From Deltaproteobacteria bacterium (GTDB lineage Bacteria; Myxococcota_A; UBA9042; DTJE01), in NCBI GenBank assembly GCA_029547805.1, contig JAKPOP010000012.1, forward strand, positions 1 to 64,000: a stretch of DNA of 64,000 nt, read 5' to 3'. The notes below the pieces were generated by a model. The model saw nothing but the letters and a program-made list of their open reading frames with translations. It did not search any database and was not told where the DNA came from. Shown here one piece after another: positions 41,999 to 50,283 of this stretch. A program made the translations under genes and the position numbers. Within the stretch, counting starts at the first letter, position 1, and each line of letters starts with the position of its first letter.

Positions 41999-43372
41999 GT
42001 GATCTATCGTCCTGAGGAGGTCAAGGAGACGCTCCGGATGGTCGAGGTGGAGCACCTGGACATCCGGACCGTCACGATGGGGATCAACCTGCTGGGATGC
42101 CCCTCCAAGGAACCGGAGGCCGTGGGGGACTACATCCATCGTCGGGTGGTCGGGCAGGCGGCTCGGCTGCGCCAGGCGGCGGCCGAGGTCGAGGAGATGT
42201 ACGGGATTCCCATCGTGAACAAGCGGGTCAGCGTGACTCCGGTCTCCCTGGTGCTCGAGGGGGCCCCGGAGGCCTCCTATCGCGCCGCGGGGCAGGCCCT
42301 CGAGCGGGCGGCCCTGGAACTGGGCATCGACTACATCGCCGGGTACTCGGCGCTCGTGCACAAGGGGGCGACCCCCGGAGACGCCCGGCTCATGCGGAGC
42401 ATCCCCGAGGTGCTGGCGGAGACGACGCGGGTGTGCTCCAGCGTGAACCTCGCCACCTCCCGGGCGGGGATCAACATGGAGGCGGTGGCGGCGATGGGGG
42501 AGGTCATCGTCGAGGCGAGCCGCCGGACCGAGCACGGTGCCGGCTGCGCCCGGCTCGTGGTCTTCGCCAATGCCCCGGAGGACAACCCCTTCATCGCCGG
42601 GGCCATGCATGGGGTCGGGGAGCCCGATGTGGTGGTCAACGTCGGCGTCTCGGGGCCCGGGGTGGTGCTGGCGGCCATCGAGCGCCAGCGGCATCTGGAA
42701 CAGCGGATGGACCTGGGGACTCTGGCCGAGACGGTGAAGCGCATGGCCTTCAAGATCACCCGGGCCGGGGAACTGATCGGCCGGGAGGTCGTGGCGCGCC
42801 TGGGGCCGCCGGTCCAGTTCGGGGTGGTGGACCTGTCGCTGGCCCCGACGCCGGCCCAGGGGGACTCGGTGGCCGACATTCTCGTGGCGATGGGCCTGGA
42901 GGTCGCAGGGACCCACGGGACCACCGCGGCGCTCTTCCTGCTCACCGAGGCGGTGAAGAAGGGGGGACTGATGGCCTCCTCGTCCGTCGGTGGGCTGTCG
43001 GGGGCCTTCATCCCCGTCAGCGAGGATGGCGGCATGGTCAACGCGACCCGGGTGGGAGCCCTGACACTGGACAAGCTGGAGGCGATGACGGCCATCTGCA
43101 GCGTGGGCCTCGACATGGTGGCCCTCCCGGGGGACACCTCGCCGGAGACCATCGCGGCGATCATTGCCGACGAGATGGCCATCGGGGTGATGAACCACAA
43201 GACGACTGCCTGCCGCCTGATCCCGGTCCCCGGGGCCCGGGCGGGGGACACGGTGGACCTGGGGGGACTCCTGGGGGAGCTGATCGTGATGGAGGTGAAG
43301 CCCTTCCAGTCGGCCCCGTTCATCCGTTTGGGGGGCCGGATCCCCCCGGCGGTCTCCTCCTTCCGCAATTGA
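41999..43372 (+). CDS. UPF0210 (PFL-fold, DUF711) family protein
   Basis: 457 residues from a GTG with GGGAGG 5 bases upstream. Family phrases include IRTVTMGINLLGCPS, YSALVHKGATPGD, SSVNLATSRAGINMEAV, and GLDMVALPGDTSPETIAAIIADE. Members have a fold related to pyruvate formate-lyase but no known activity. The glycyl-radical motif near the C-terminus of true glycyl-radical enzymes is not seen; the end reads RLGGRIPPAVSSFRN. Together with the UPF0237 ACT protein it forms a conserved pair, here linked to an EutN shell protein and a RAM domain. Confidence 0.9.
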   Translation: MIYRPEEVKETLRMVEVEHLDIRTVTMGINLLGCPSKEPEAVGDYIHRRVVGQAARLRQAAAEVEEMYGIPIVNKRVSVTPVSLVLEGAPEASYRAAGQALERAALELGIDYIAGYSALVHKGATPGDARLMRSIPEVLAETTRVCSSVNLATSRAGINMEAVAAMGEVIVEASRRTEHGAGCARLVVFANAPEDNPFIAGAMHGVGEPDVVVNVGVSGPGVVLAAIERQRHLEQRMDLGTLAETVKRMAFKITRAGELIGREVVARLGPPVQFGVVDLSLAPTPAQGDSVADILVAMGLEVAGTHGTTAALFLLTEAVKKGGLMASSSVGGLSGAFIPVSEDGGMVNATRVGALTLDKLEAMTAICSVGLDMVALPGDTSPETIAAIIADEMAIGVMNHKTTACRLIPVPGARAGDTVDLGGLLGELIVMEVKPFQSAPFIRLGGRIPPAVSSFRN

Positions 43373-43402
43373 CTTGCCTCTTCAGGCTGCGATAATGCAG
43401 CC
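43369..43402 (+). promoter_or_regulatory. Promoter of the FHA gene with palindrome centred on the -10
   Basis: TTGACT (43369-43374), 16-bp spacer, GATAAT (43391-43396). The -10 is the exact centre of a perfect inverted repeat GGCTGC-GATAAT-GCAGCC (43385-43402). The TTGACT overlaps the UPF0210 stop codon. The ATG follows at 43406, 9 bp after the -10, with no Shine-Dalgarno, so the mRNA is probably leaderless. As RNA, the palindrome could instead be a terminator hairpin of the upstream gene. Confidence 0.6.
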
Positions 43403-43405
43403 AGC

Positions 43406-44053
43406 ATGTTTGTCGTCGACTTCATCAAGGGACTCTTTCGGAGCCGCGTGGAAGGCGTCCAGATCGGCGCGAAGGGAAAGGTCTATGCGGCCCGGGCCCG
43501 GGCCCAGGGAAAGGTGGCCTCGAAGTTCAACGCAGCGGTAGACGGGGGGGTCGCGAAGGCCAAGGGAGCCGCGACCTCCGGTGGCAAGAAGGCCCCGAAA
43601 CCGGAGGGAAAGCAGAAGATGGGATTCCCCTGGATCGGCAAGAAGAAGGGCCAGGCGGGGGGGGGATCCCCCGCACCGACGGACGACGAGGAGATGGCCG
43701 AGGCGAAGACCCAGGCCATCAACCTGGGGGAGTTCGACGACGCGAACTTCCAGCCCTGCGTGGGATGGGTCGTGGTGATGAACGGGGTCCAGCAGGGCCG
43801 TGACTTCCGCCTGGTGGCCGGCCGCAACCGGATCGGAACCGCCGCCGACATGGAGGTGGTCCTGACGGACCCCTACGTCAGCGGACACCACGCGACGATC
43901 GTCTACAACGAGGAGGACGGCTACCGGATCAGCGATGCCGGGAGCAAGAACGGGACCCGGGTCAACGGCCGGAAGGTGGACCAGGCCCAGATCGTGGACA
44001 ACGACACCATCATCGTGGGGCACACCGAGTTGCGCTTCAAGGCCCTGGATTGA
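43406..44053 (+). CDS. FHA-domain protein with basic N-terminal region
   Basis: 215 residues. The first 85 residues are Lys/Ala/Gly-rich and lack order; the start MFVVDFIKGLF could be an amphipathic membrane-associating helix. The FHA domain spans about 120-215 with NRIGTAADMEVVLTDPYVSGHHATI and SKNGTRVNGRKV, keeping the Arg, Ser and His that bind phosphothreonine. It starts without a ribosome site just after a strong promoter. The next gene, 24 bp on, also ends in an FHA domain, so the two likely work in one phosphosignalling pathway. Confidence 0.88.
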   Translation: MFVVDFIKGLFRSRVEGVQIGAKGKVYAARARAQGKVASKFNAAVDGGVAKAKGAATSGGKKAPKPEGKQKMGFPWIGKKKGQAGGGSPAPTDDEEMAEAKTQAINLGEFDDANFQPCVGWVVVMNGVQQGRDFRLVAGRNRIGTAADMEVVLTDPYVSGHHATIVYNEEDGYRISDAGSKNGTRVNGRKVDQAQIVDNDTIIVGHTELRFKALD

Positions 44054-44077
44054 CGACCCCCTGCACGGGAGGACAAG

Positions 44078-45532
44078 ATGAGCGGCACCGGATCCTGGCG
44101 GGCATGGGCCGTCGGGCTCGTACTGACAGCGGGGGTCGCCGCCGCCGAGGCCGCGCCCCTGAAGGTGCGATCCTACGGCCTCCAGGACTATACGGAGGAA
44201 GGGAAGATCTCCTTCACGGTGTCCGCCCAGGACGAGAACGGGCCCCTGGAGGACCTCCAGCAGGCCGAGTGGAGGCTCCTGCTGGGCGACCGGGAGGTGG
44301 AGGCCCAGGCCACCGTGACGCCGTTCTCGCTCGTGTCGCCACCCCGGACCGCGGTCTTGATCCTGGTCCCGGCGACCCAGGCCTTCGTGAAGCCCGACGA
44401 CAGCGCCAAGGCCGGGTCCGACCGGGCCCGGACGCCGTTTCAGTACGCCTGGGACGGCCTGGCGGCCCTGAAGACCCTGGTGCGGGATGAAGACACCCTC
44501 ATGATCGGCTGCTACAACGAGAGCCGGGCGCTGCCCTCGGAGATCTCCGGAAAGGCCGCCGCCGCCTCTGCAACTCGCCTGCCCGAGGACCTCTCCTCGG
44601 TGGTGGAGAAGTGCGCCTCCGGGGACGCCTCCGGCGAGGCTCCCCGACTGCCGACCCTGCTGATGGACGGGATCAAGGGATTCATGTCGAAGACCGCCGG
44701 TCGCCAGCGCTACGTCGTGGTGATCGTCTCCGACGGCCTCAGCAGCGAGGAGATCCGGGAGGACTGGGCTCGGAGCCTGCTGTCCCAGTCCAACGACCGA
44801 TGGGTCGAGATCTACGTGGTGGGGTTGGAGGAAAGCCTCCGGGGCGAGGACCTCCAGCGCCTCGGGGCCGCCGGGGTCTATCGGGGAGCCGTGGCCCGGA
44901 GGGCCCTGACGGCCCAGATGAAGGAACTGGGGCCCTGGCTGTCGGGGCGCGCGGTGTATCAGGTCCAGTGGCAGGTGCAGGAGCGGGTCTCCCGGAAGAA
45001 CGCCGAGGTGACCCTGGTGGCCCGGAAGGGCAAGGACGAGTATCGCAGCGACCCGGTGCCGGTGGGAAACCTGGTGCGCAAGACGGGCTGGGTCCGGATG
45101 GTGCTGCTGATTGCGGTGGTGGTGGTCGGACTCGTGATTCTGATCCTGGTGGTCCGCCTCCTGGTGCTGGCGGCGGCGGCCCGCCGGAGGCGCCGGCAGG
45201 AGGAACAGGACCGGGCCGCGGCCGAGTCCTACGACGGCCCCTCCCGGGGGCGCCTGATCGTCCGGGAGGGACCGGCCCAGAACCGCACCTATCACCTGGT
45301 CGAGGACGTCTCCTACATCGGCCGGGCCCCGGACAACCACATCTGCATCCCCGATTCCTCCGTGGGCAAGCGGCACTGCAGCATCACGATCAGCAAGGAC
45401 CGGTCCTACCTGCTGGAGGACATGCAGTCGGTCAACGGGGTTCGGGTCAACGGGCAGAAGGTCCTCAAGGTGTTCCTGAAGGACGGGGACTCGATCCGCC
45501 TGGGGTCCACCGAGATGCAGTTCCGCTTGTGA
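44078..45532 (+). CDS. Periplasmic vWA-like protein with transmembrane helix and cytosolic FHA domain
   Basis: 484 residues. Signal peptide (1-26), a periplasmic region with a von Willebrand A-like fold (about 85-285: TAVLILVPATQAF, then RQRYVVVIVSDGLSSEEIREDW), a beta-rich segment, one transmembrane helix (about 346-370) with RRRRRQ on the cytosolic side, and a C-terminal FHA domain (about 390-484: SYIGRAPDNHICIPDSSVGKRHCSI, SVNGVRVNGQKV). The MIDAS-like Asp-x-Ser-x-Ser is not clear, so metal binding is doubtful. The layout would couple an envelope event to phosphothreonine binding inside. AGGACAAG lies before the ATG. Confidence 0.85.
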   Translation: MSGTGSWRAWAVGLVLTAGVAAAEAAPLKVRSYGLQDYTEEGKISFTVSAQDENGPLEDLQQAEWRLLLGDREVEAQATVTPFSLVSPPRTAVLILVPATQAFVKPDDSAKAGSDRARTPFQYAWDGLAALKTLVRDEDTLMIGCYNESRALPSEISGKAAAASATRLPEDLSSVVEKCASGDASGEAPRLPTLLMDGIKGFMSKTAGRQRYVVVIVSDGLSSEEIREDWARSLLSQSNDRWVEIYVVGLEESLRGEDLQRLGAAGVYRGAVARRALTAQMKELGPWLSGRAVYQVQWQVQERVSRKNAEVTLVARKGKDEYRSDPVPVGNLVRKTGWVRMVLLIAVVVVGLVILILVVRLLVLAAAARRRRRQEEQDRAAAESYDGPSRGRLIVREGPAQNRTYHLVEDVSYIGRAPDNHICIPDSSVGKRHCSITISKDRSYLLEDMQSVNGVRVNGQKVLKVFLKDGDSIRLGSTEMQFRL

Positions 45533-45575
45533 CTGCGCTGGTTTCCGCGTCCTGGTCGTCCGCCTGATTCCCCGG

Positions 45576-46424
45576 TCAGAAGAGGAAGCCGAGTTTGAGG
45601 GCATAGGTTCGCCGCCAGGAGGGAATGCCCAGGGTCATCTCGAAGCCGGCGGTGACGAAGGAGGCGGCGGCCTGCAGACCCACGACCAGGCGGTGGGCGA
45701 AGAGGTGACGCGGGTCCACGGAATAGTAGGTGAGCCGGGTCTCGCCGGGTCCCGGGGCCGCCGTGAGGTGGGTGCTTCCCATCGTGTAGAGGAACTGGTA
45801 GCCCCCGAAGGGTGCCAGCCGGAAGAGGCCCGCGACGGGGAGGGACTTGGACAGGATCAGGGCCCCCGCGGCGTCCAGCATCAGCAGGTCCTCGGCTCCC
45901 AACAGGGTTCCGGCCTGGAGGTGGAGGGCCAGGTCAGGCACCCGGTCCAGGCCTTCCAGAAAGGACCAGGCCAGTTCCAGGCCGAGGCCCCAGAGGCGGC
46001 TGTCGAAGACCTGGGTCAACAGGCCACCGATCTGGAAGCCGGCCGGCAGACCCTTGCGGACCTGCAACTGCCCGGTGGTCATCACCGGTCCCGGGTCCCG
46101 GAAGACGGGCGGGCGACCCGTGGCGGCATCCCCTTGCCAGACGGCCCGGGACCGATCCAGTTCCACGAGGCCGACGGCGTAGGAGAACTCGAGTCCCCAG
46201 GGACCGGTGGTATGGGCAGGTCCGGCGAAACGCCCGATGATGCCGCTCCCGACCTGGGAGATCACGTCGTCGAAGCCCCCTCGATCGACCGGGTCGCAAG
46301 GGACCGTCGTGCAGGTCTGGAGAAAGGCCCTGGGGTCCGGCTGAAAGGACCGTCCCGAGGCCAGGACCGGCCAGAGCAACGATGCGGCCAGGGAGATCCA
46401 CCGGAGCCAGGTGCGGTCCACCAT
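45576..46424 (-). CDS. Putative outer-membrane beta-barrel protein
   Basis: 282 residues. A signal peptide (1-24) precedes a Cys pair (CTTVPC) and then alternating hydrophobic strands with aromatic girdles. The C-terminus is ALKLGFLF, ending in Phe as outer-membrane beta-barrels usually do for BAM recognition. No family was recognised. GAGGG lies before the ATG at 46424 and a leftward TACAAT (46448-46453) could be its -10. It is tail-to-tail with the FHA pair, so not in that operon. Confidence 0.65.
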   Translation of the reverse strand: MVDRTWLRWISLAASLLWPVLASGRSFQPDPRAFLQTCTTVPCDPVDRGGFDDVISQVGSGIIGRFAGPAHTTGPWGLEFSYAVGLVELDRSRAVWQGDAATGRPPVFRDPGPVMTTGQLQVRKGLPAGFQIGGLLTQVFDSRLWGLGLELAWSFLEGLDRVPDLALHLQAGTLLGAEDLLMLDAAGALILSKSLPVAGLFRLAPFGGYQFLYTMGSTHLTAAPGPGETRLTYYSVDPRHLFAHRLVVGLQAAASFVTAGFEMTLGIPSWRRTYALKLGFLF

Positions 46425-46513
46425 GACGCTACCCTCCGCTCAGGGCGATTGTAGCACCGGGGAAACGGGACAAGGCCGCCGCGTTTCGAGAGACCCGCGG
46501 GCGCGGGCCACGG

Positions 46514-47386
46514 TCACCGCCAGAGGTCGGCGGTGAAGCAGAACTGGCGGTCCTGGTTCCTGCGAGCGGTGATCCGGATCCGGAAGGATCGGCCCTCGTG
46601 GCCCGTGAGGGGAATGTCGTGCCGGAACCACCCCGACTCGTGGATGTCCAGGGTCTGGCGGGCCACGACCCGGTCCCCCAGGAGGACCTCGGCCACGACC
46701 GGCGACCCGGTGTCCTGCTCGACGGCCCGCTGGGTCAGGCCCCAGTGCACGGTCAGCCGGCGGGCCTCCGGGAGGTCCTGCCAGGCGATCTCCAGGGGTT
46801 CTCCCTGGTCCCGGGCGTGGGCCCAGATGACCTCCCGGACCCGTCCATCGATGTCCCGGTCGATCAGTCCCACGTTCTGCCACGGGTGCGGGGCACCGCA
46901 GTGCCAGCGACCATTCCGGAAGGTATCGCAGGGGACCTGTTGAGGACCCAGGCCCCGGCTCACCCGGGCCGCCTCCAGGTGGCGTCGGCCATCCCACGCC
47001 AGCGTCTCCCCTTCCGGGGGAGCCCAGAGGTGGACCGTGACGCGGTCCAGGGGGATGGTCTCCAGCACCCTCCAGCCCTCGGGGGGCGTCGGGGACCGTT
47101 CCGGGGCAGAGGCCACGACGAAGACCCGGGGGTGCTTCGAGGCCTCGTACCAGTCGGTCTTCTCGGCGATGTCCATCGGCAGTCCCGCCAGCCAGGGCGC
47201 CCCGGCGTGGGCCCAGGCCGGCGAGAAGAGGACCCAGTCATCGGCCTCCCAGCGCGACCGGACCTCCTGGGCCGCCCGAGACCACTCCTCGGCATCGGGA
47301 ACCCGGGCCTCCTGCACCCGGGCCAGGACGAAGTACCCCGCCGCGACGATCAGCACCGCGAGACTGCCCACGAATGGCCGGTTCAT
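46514..47386 (-). CDS. Hypothetical envelope protein, 290 aa
   Basis: Not recognised. One N-terminal transmembrane helix (about 5-25) or uncleaved signal, followed by a soluble domain rich in Trp and Arg; the C-terminal 110 residues look like a beta-sandwich (RLTVHWGLTQRAVEQ, WFRHDIPLTGHEGRSFRIRITARRNQDR). The central VFVVASAPERSPTPPEGWRVLE resembles the periplasmic part of some sugar-transfer membrane proteins. Its ATG overlaps the stop of the glycosyltransferase gene (ATGA), so it is probably an accessory of that enzyme. Confidence 0.55.
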   Translation of the reverse strand: MNRPFVGSLAVLIVAAGYFVLARVQEARVPDAEEWSRAAQEVRSRWEADDWVLFSPAWAHAGAPWLAGLPMDIAEKTDWYEASKHPRVFVVASAPERSPTPPEGWRVLETIPLDRVTVHLWAPPEGETLAWDGRRHLEAARVSRGLGPQQVPCDTFRNGRWHCGAPHPWQNVGLIDRDIDGRVREVIWAHARDQGEPLEIAWQDLPEARRLTVHWGLTQRAVEQDTGSPVVAEVLLGDRVVARQTLDIHESGWFRHDIPLTGHEGRSFRIRITARRNQDRQFCFTADLWR

Positions 47387-49191
47387 GGGTGCTCCTGTCC
47401 GGTGGGGCGCCTCCAGACATCCAGCAATGGAACCCCTCCCGGGGCCCAGACGAAGGAGGGTCCCGAGGCCCCGAACTCCCGGCGGACGTCCCCCTCCAGG
47501 TCCGTGAACTCCTTGTGCCAGTGGAACAGGAAGACATCGGCGTTCCGGAAGTCCCAGACCGGGACGATGTCGCGTCGCAACAGGCCGTCCCGCCAGTACA
47601 TCCGGACGGCATCCCAGGTCGTGTCGTGGAAGTCCACCCGGGTCTTCGGCGGCAGGGACTCGTTCAGGTAGCCCAGGGCGTCATGGGCCGAGTTGCCCCA
47701 GAACTCCCGTTGCATCCCCTCCTGGCCCATGACCGCCCGGCCCCCGACAAAGGCATTGTAGTAGGACGATCCGTCGGCGGTGTGGGTCAGGGTGTCCCAG
47801 GCCGCCGGGACCACCAGCAGCACCCAGGCCAGGGCGGTCCAGGCCACTCGGCGCCAGCGTCGGGACCCGGCGAGCCCCGGTGGGGCATCGGTCCCGGCCG
47901 AGGGTCCCTCGAGGCCCCGCAGCACCGCATCCATTCCCAGTCCCGCGATCAGGCACAGGAAGGGGACCCCGTGGAGCCAGTGCTTGGTGCCGCCGAAGAT
48001 CGGGACCTTCGGGTGGGCGATGATTGCGAAGGGGATCAGGAAGTTCAGGAACAGGAAGGAGAGCAGCCCCGGCTCCCGGTCGGGCAGGGAGTCTCGGACC
48101 CGCCGGACCACCGGCGCGACCCGGGCCAGTCCCCGGACCAGGCCTTCCCGGGCGATTCGGACCAGGCCGAGGAGGAAGAGCACCACCGTGGGGCCCGGGA
48201 TCGTCATGGCCGACATCACGAAGGGAAAGGACCAGGGGAAGGGGGGCTTCGTGTAGAGGGTGCCGAAGAAGTAGGCCCAGTAGTAGTCGTGCCTGGCGTG
48301 GAAACTGAAGTACCACTTCAGATGTCCGATGGGGTCGTGCCACAGGCGGGGCCAGAGGGCCCAGTAGAGCAGCGGGGTGATGGTCAGGTAGCCGAGGAAG
48401 GCCCAGGGAATCGGGGGGAAGGCGATCCGGGGTCCCCAGGAGGTCGAGACGAGCCGAAAGGCCCTCCGCCGGGTCCAGATCCACCAGATCAGCACCAGGG
48501 GAGGGAAGAAGAAGGCGTTGTGCTTGGTGTCGAGGGCCAGGGCCAGGGCGACGGCAGCCGCGATGGCCCAACCGGGCGACGGCCTGCGACGGCCGTCCTG
48601 GGAGGGAAGGCTCTTCCACAAGGTCCAGGCCGACAGAAACCACCACGCGGTGACCGGGACGTCGAAGCAGGCGAAGTGGGAGTGCCAGAAGGCATGCGGC
48701 TGGAACATCCAGAGGAGCGCCGCGGCCAGGGCTGCCCGGTGCCCCAGGAACTCGGCCCCGAAGAGGTAGATGGCTCCCACGAGCACCGCGGCCAGGAGCA
48801 GGGCGGGCAGCCGCATGGCCGTGGACTCCCGGAACCAGCCCAGGATGGGCTTCGGGGGGGTGTTCTCGTGGTACCAGGAACGGGCCCAGGGCTCGGCGGA
48901 AGGGTCCCGGGGACTGCCGAAGAGGCGCCAGGAGGCCCCGAAGAGGATCTTCGGGAGGGCCGGGTGCTCGCCGTTGTAGGCGAAGACCCGATCGACGGTC
49001 TCCTTCGAGAAGGCCTTTCCCGGCGTCTCCTGCAGGACGTCGAACCAGCGGGAGTACTGCTCGGCGGCGTTGAAATAGAAGGACTCGTCCCGGGAGAAGC
49101 CGACGTCCAGGGTGGCGGCCAGCAGTCCCAGGTGGGTCAGGGCCAGGACCAGGGCCACGGCCCAGGCTCGCCGATCCAGGGGACGGCGCAT
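47383..49191 (-). CDS. Polytopic glycosyltransferase, PMT/ArnT-like (GT39/GT83 type)
   Basis: 602 residues with about ten to twelve transmembrane helices. The first periplasmic loop has DVGFSRDESFYFNAA, with the acidic pair (Asp-Glu) that serves as catalytic base in protein-mannosyl and ArnT transferases. Later LLWMFQPHAFWHSHFACFDVPVTAWW and LALALDTKHNAFFFPPLVL fit the same superfamily. It would move a sugar from a polyprenyl phosphate to a protein or lipid on the periplasmic side. ATG 49191 lies 2 bases after the upstream stop, with GGAG before it, and overlaps the next gene. Confidence 0.8.
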   Translation of the reverse strand: MRRPLDRRAWAVALVLALTHLGLLAATLDVGFSRDESFYFNAAEQYSRWFDVLQETPGKAFSKETVDRVFAYNGEHPALPKILFGASWRLFGSPRDPSAEPWARSWYHENTPPKPILGWFRESTAMRLPALLLAAVLVGAIYLFGAEFLGHRAALAAALLWMFQPHAFWHSHFACFDVPVTAWWFLSAWTLWKSLPSQDGRRRPSPGWAIAAAVALALALDTKHNAFFFPPLVLIWWIWTRRRAFRLVSTSWGPRIAFPPIPWAFLGYLTITPLLYWALWPRLWHDPIGHLKWYFSFHARHDYYWAYFFGTLYTKPPFPWSFPFVMSAMTIPGPTVVLFLLGLVRIAREGLVRGLARVAPVVRRVRDSLPDREPGLLSFLFLNFLIPFAIIAHPKVPIFGGTKHWLHGVPFLCLIAGLGMDAVLRGLEGPSAGTDAPPGLAGSRRWRRVAWTALAWVLLVVPAAWDTLTHTADGSSYYNAFVGGRAVMGQEGMQREFWGNSAHDALGYLNESLPPKTRVDFHDTTWDAVRMYWRDGLLRRDIVPVWDFRNADVFLFHWHKEFTDLEGDVRREFGASGPSFVWAPGGVPLLDVWRRPTGQEHP

Positions 49192-49193
49192 GG

Positions 49194-50183
49194 TCACTCC
49201 GAGATGCGGAACACCTGCTGGAGAAAGGCCTCGAGGGGCATCCGTACCTCGCAGAGCCATTCTTCTCCCGCAGGGTTCCGGTCCGGCGCGCCATGGCGGG
49301 CGAAACCGCCCCGGGCCTTCTGGAAGGCCTCCGCGAAGATCCAGTCCAGGTCGGCCGGGGTCGGCTCCCGGAGTCCCAGGGGCTGCTGGATCGCCCGCAC
49401 CAGGGACTCCAGGTCCTGCCGCAGGGGCAGGCACGCCTCCTGGCGGACCGTGCCCCAGAAGTCGGGAGCCCCGGGATTGAACCGCGGATCCTCCCGGGCG
49501 GAGGGGATCCGGAACCGGTGGGCCAGCACGACCTCGTCGGCCTCAGGATCGAAGGTCCTGTCCTTGGAGAGCCGCTCCTGGAGGCCTCCAGCCTGGAAGG
49601 CCGCCCTGGCTCTCGCCACGAAGGTGTCCCGAAGCCAACCGGTCCCCTGCTCCGCGAGGGCCTTCTTGGCATCCGCCGGCAGGTAGAGCGCCATGGCCTG
49701 CTCCAGGGTCCTCCGGAGATCGGCCTCCCGGCCTTCCTTGGCCAGGGAGGCCATCTCGTTCCGGGCCTCTTCCAGCAGGAACTGGTTGCCCCAGGGCCGC
49801 GCCACCTTCATCTCCGACTCCAGGGCCGCCGCCTCCCGGGCCAGGGCCGTCCGGGTCGCCGGGTCGCTGCTGCCCTGGAACAGGGCCTCCAGGACCAGCC
49901 ACAGCCGTCCGGCCACCGGCTCGGTCCGGGTCTTCGCAGCCGGGGTGGCCATGGCCTTCCGGTAGGCCTCGGCGGCGCCGGCCCAGTCCTTCTGCTGTTC
50001 CCGGATTGCACCGAGCCAGGCCAGGCATTCGAAGCAGTCGGGCTGTTGCTGGGTCGCCTGTTCCAGGACCTGGATCGCACGGGAGGGGTCCTTTGCCAGC
50101 GCACGTCGGGCGGCCTGGACCGGGTCGCGGTCGCAACCCCAGATCGCCCATCCGATCCACAGGCAGACAACGAACCGCCGCAT
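49194..50183 (-). CDS. TPR-like lipoprotein
   Basis: 329 residues. A short lipoprotein signal with lipobox IWGC, then two or so tetratricopeptide-like helix pairs (about 20-90: AARRALAKDPSRAIQVLEQATQQQPDCFECLAWLGAIREQQKDWAGAAEAYRKAM). The rest is helical with no recognised domain. GAGAGG precedes the ATG at 50183 and a leftward TATCGT 25-30 bp upstream may be its -10. It is the first gene of a three-gene leftward operon with the glycosyltransferase, so it could be a scaffold for the same envelope pathway. Confidence 0.75.
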   Translation of the reverse strand: MRRFVVCLWIGWAIWGCDRDPVQAARRALAKDPSRAIQVLEQATQQQPDCFECLAWLGAIREQQKDWAGAAEAYRKAMATPAAKTRTEPVAGRLWLVLEALFQGSSDPATRTALAREAAALESEMKVARPWGNQFLLEEARNEMASLAKEGREADLRRTLEQAMALYLPADAKKALAEQGTGWLRDTFVARARAAFQAGGLQERLSKDRTFDPEADEVVLAHRFRIPSAREDPRFNPGAPDFWGTVRQEACLPLRQDLESLVRAIQQPLGLREPTPADLDWIFAEAFQKARGGFARHGAPDRNPAGEEWLCEVRMPLEAFLQQVFRISE

Positions 50184-50283
50184 GGCCTCTCCCTCCGACC
50201 AGGCGGGGCGAACGATAGCACAGCCCGTCACCGGGTCCAAGGAGTTCCGCTGCCGGGGAGGGACAATGGGGCGCGAGAGGGCG

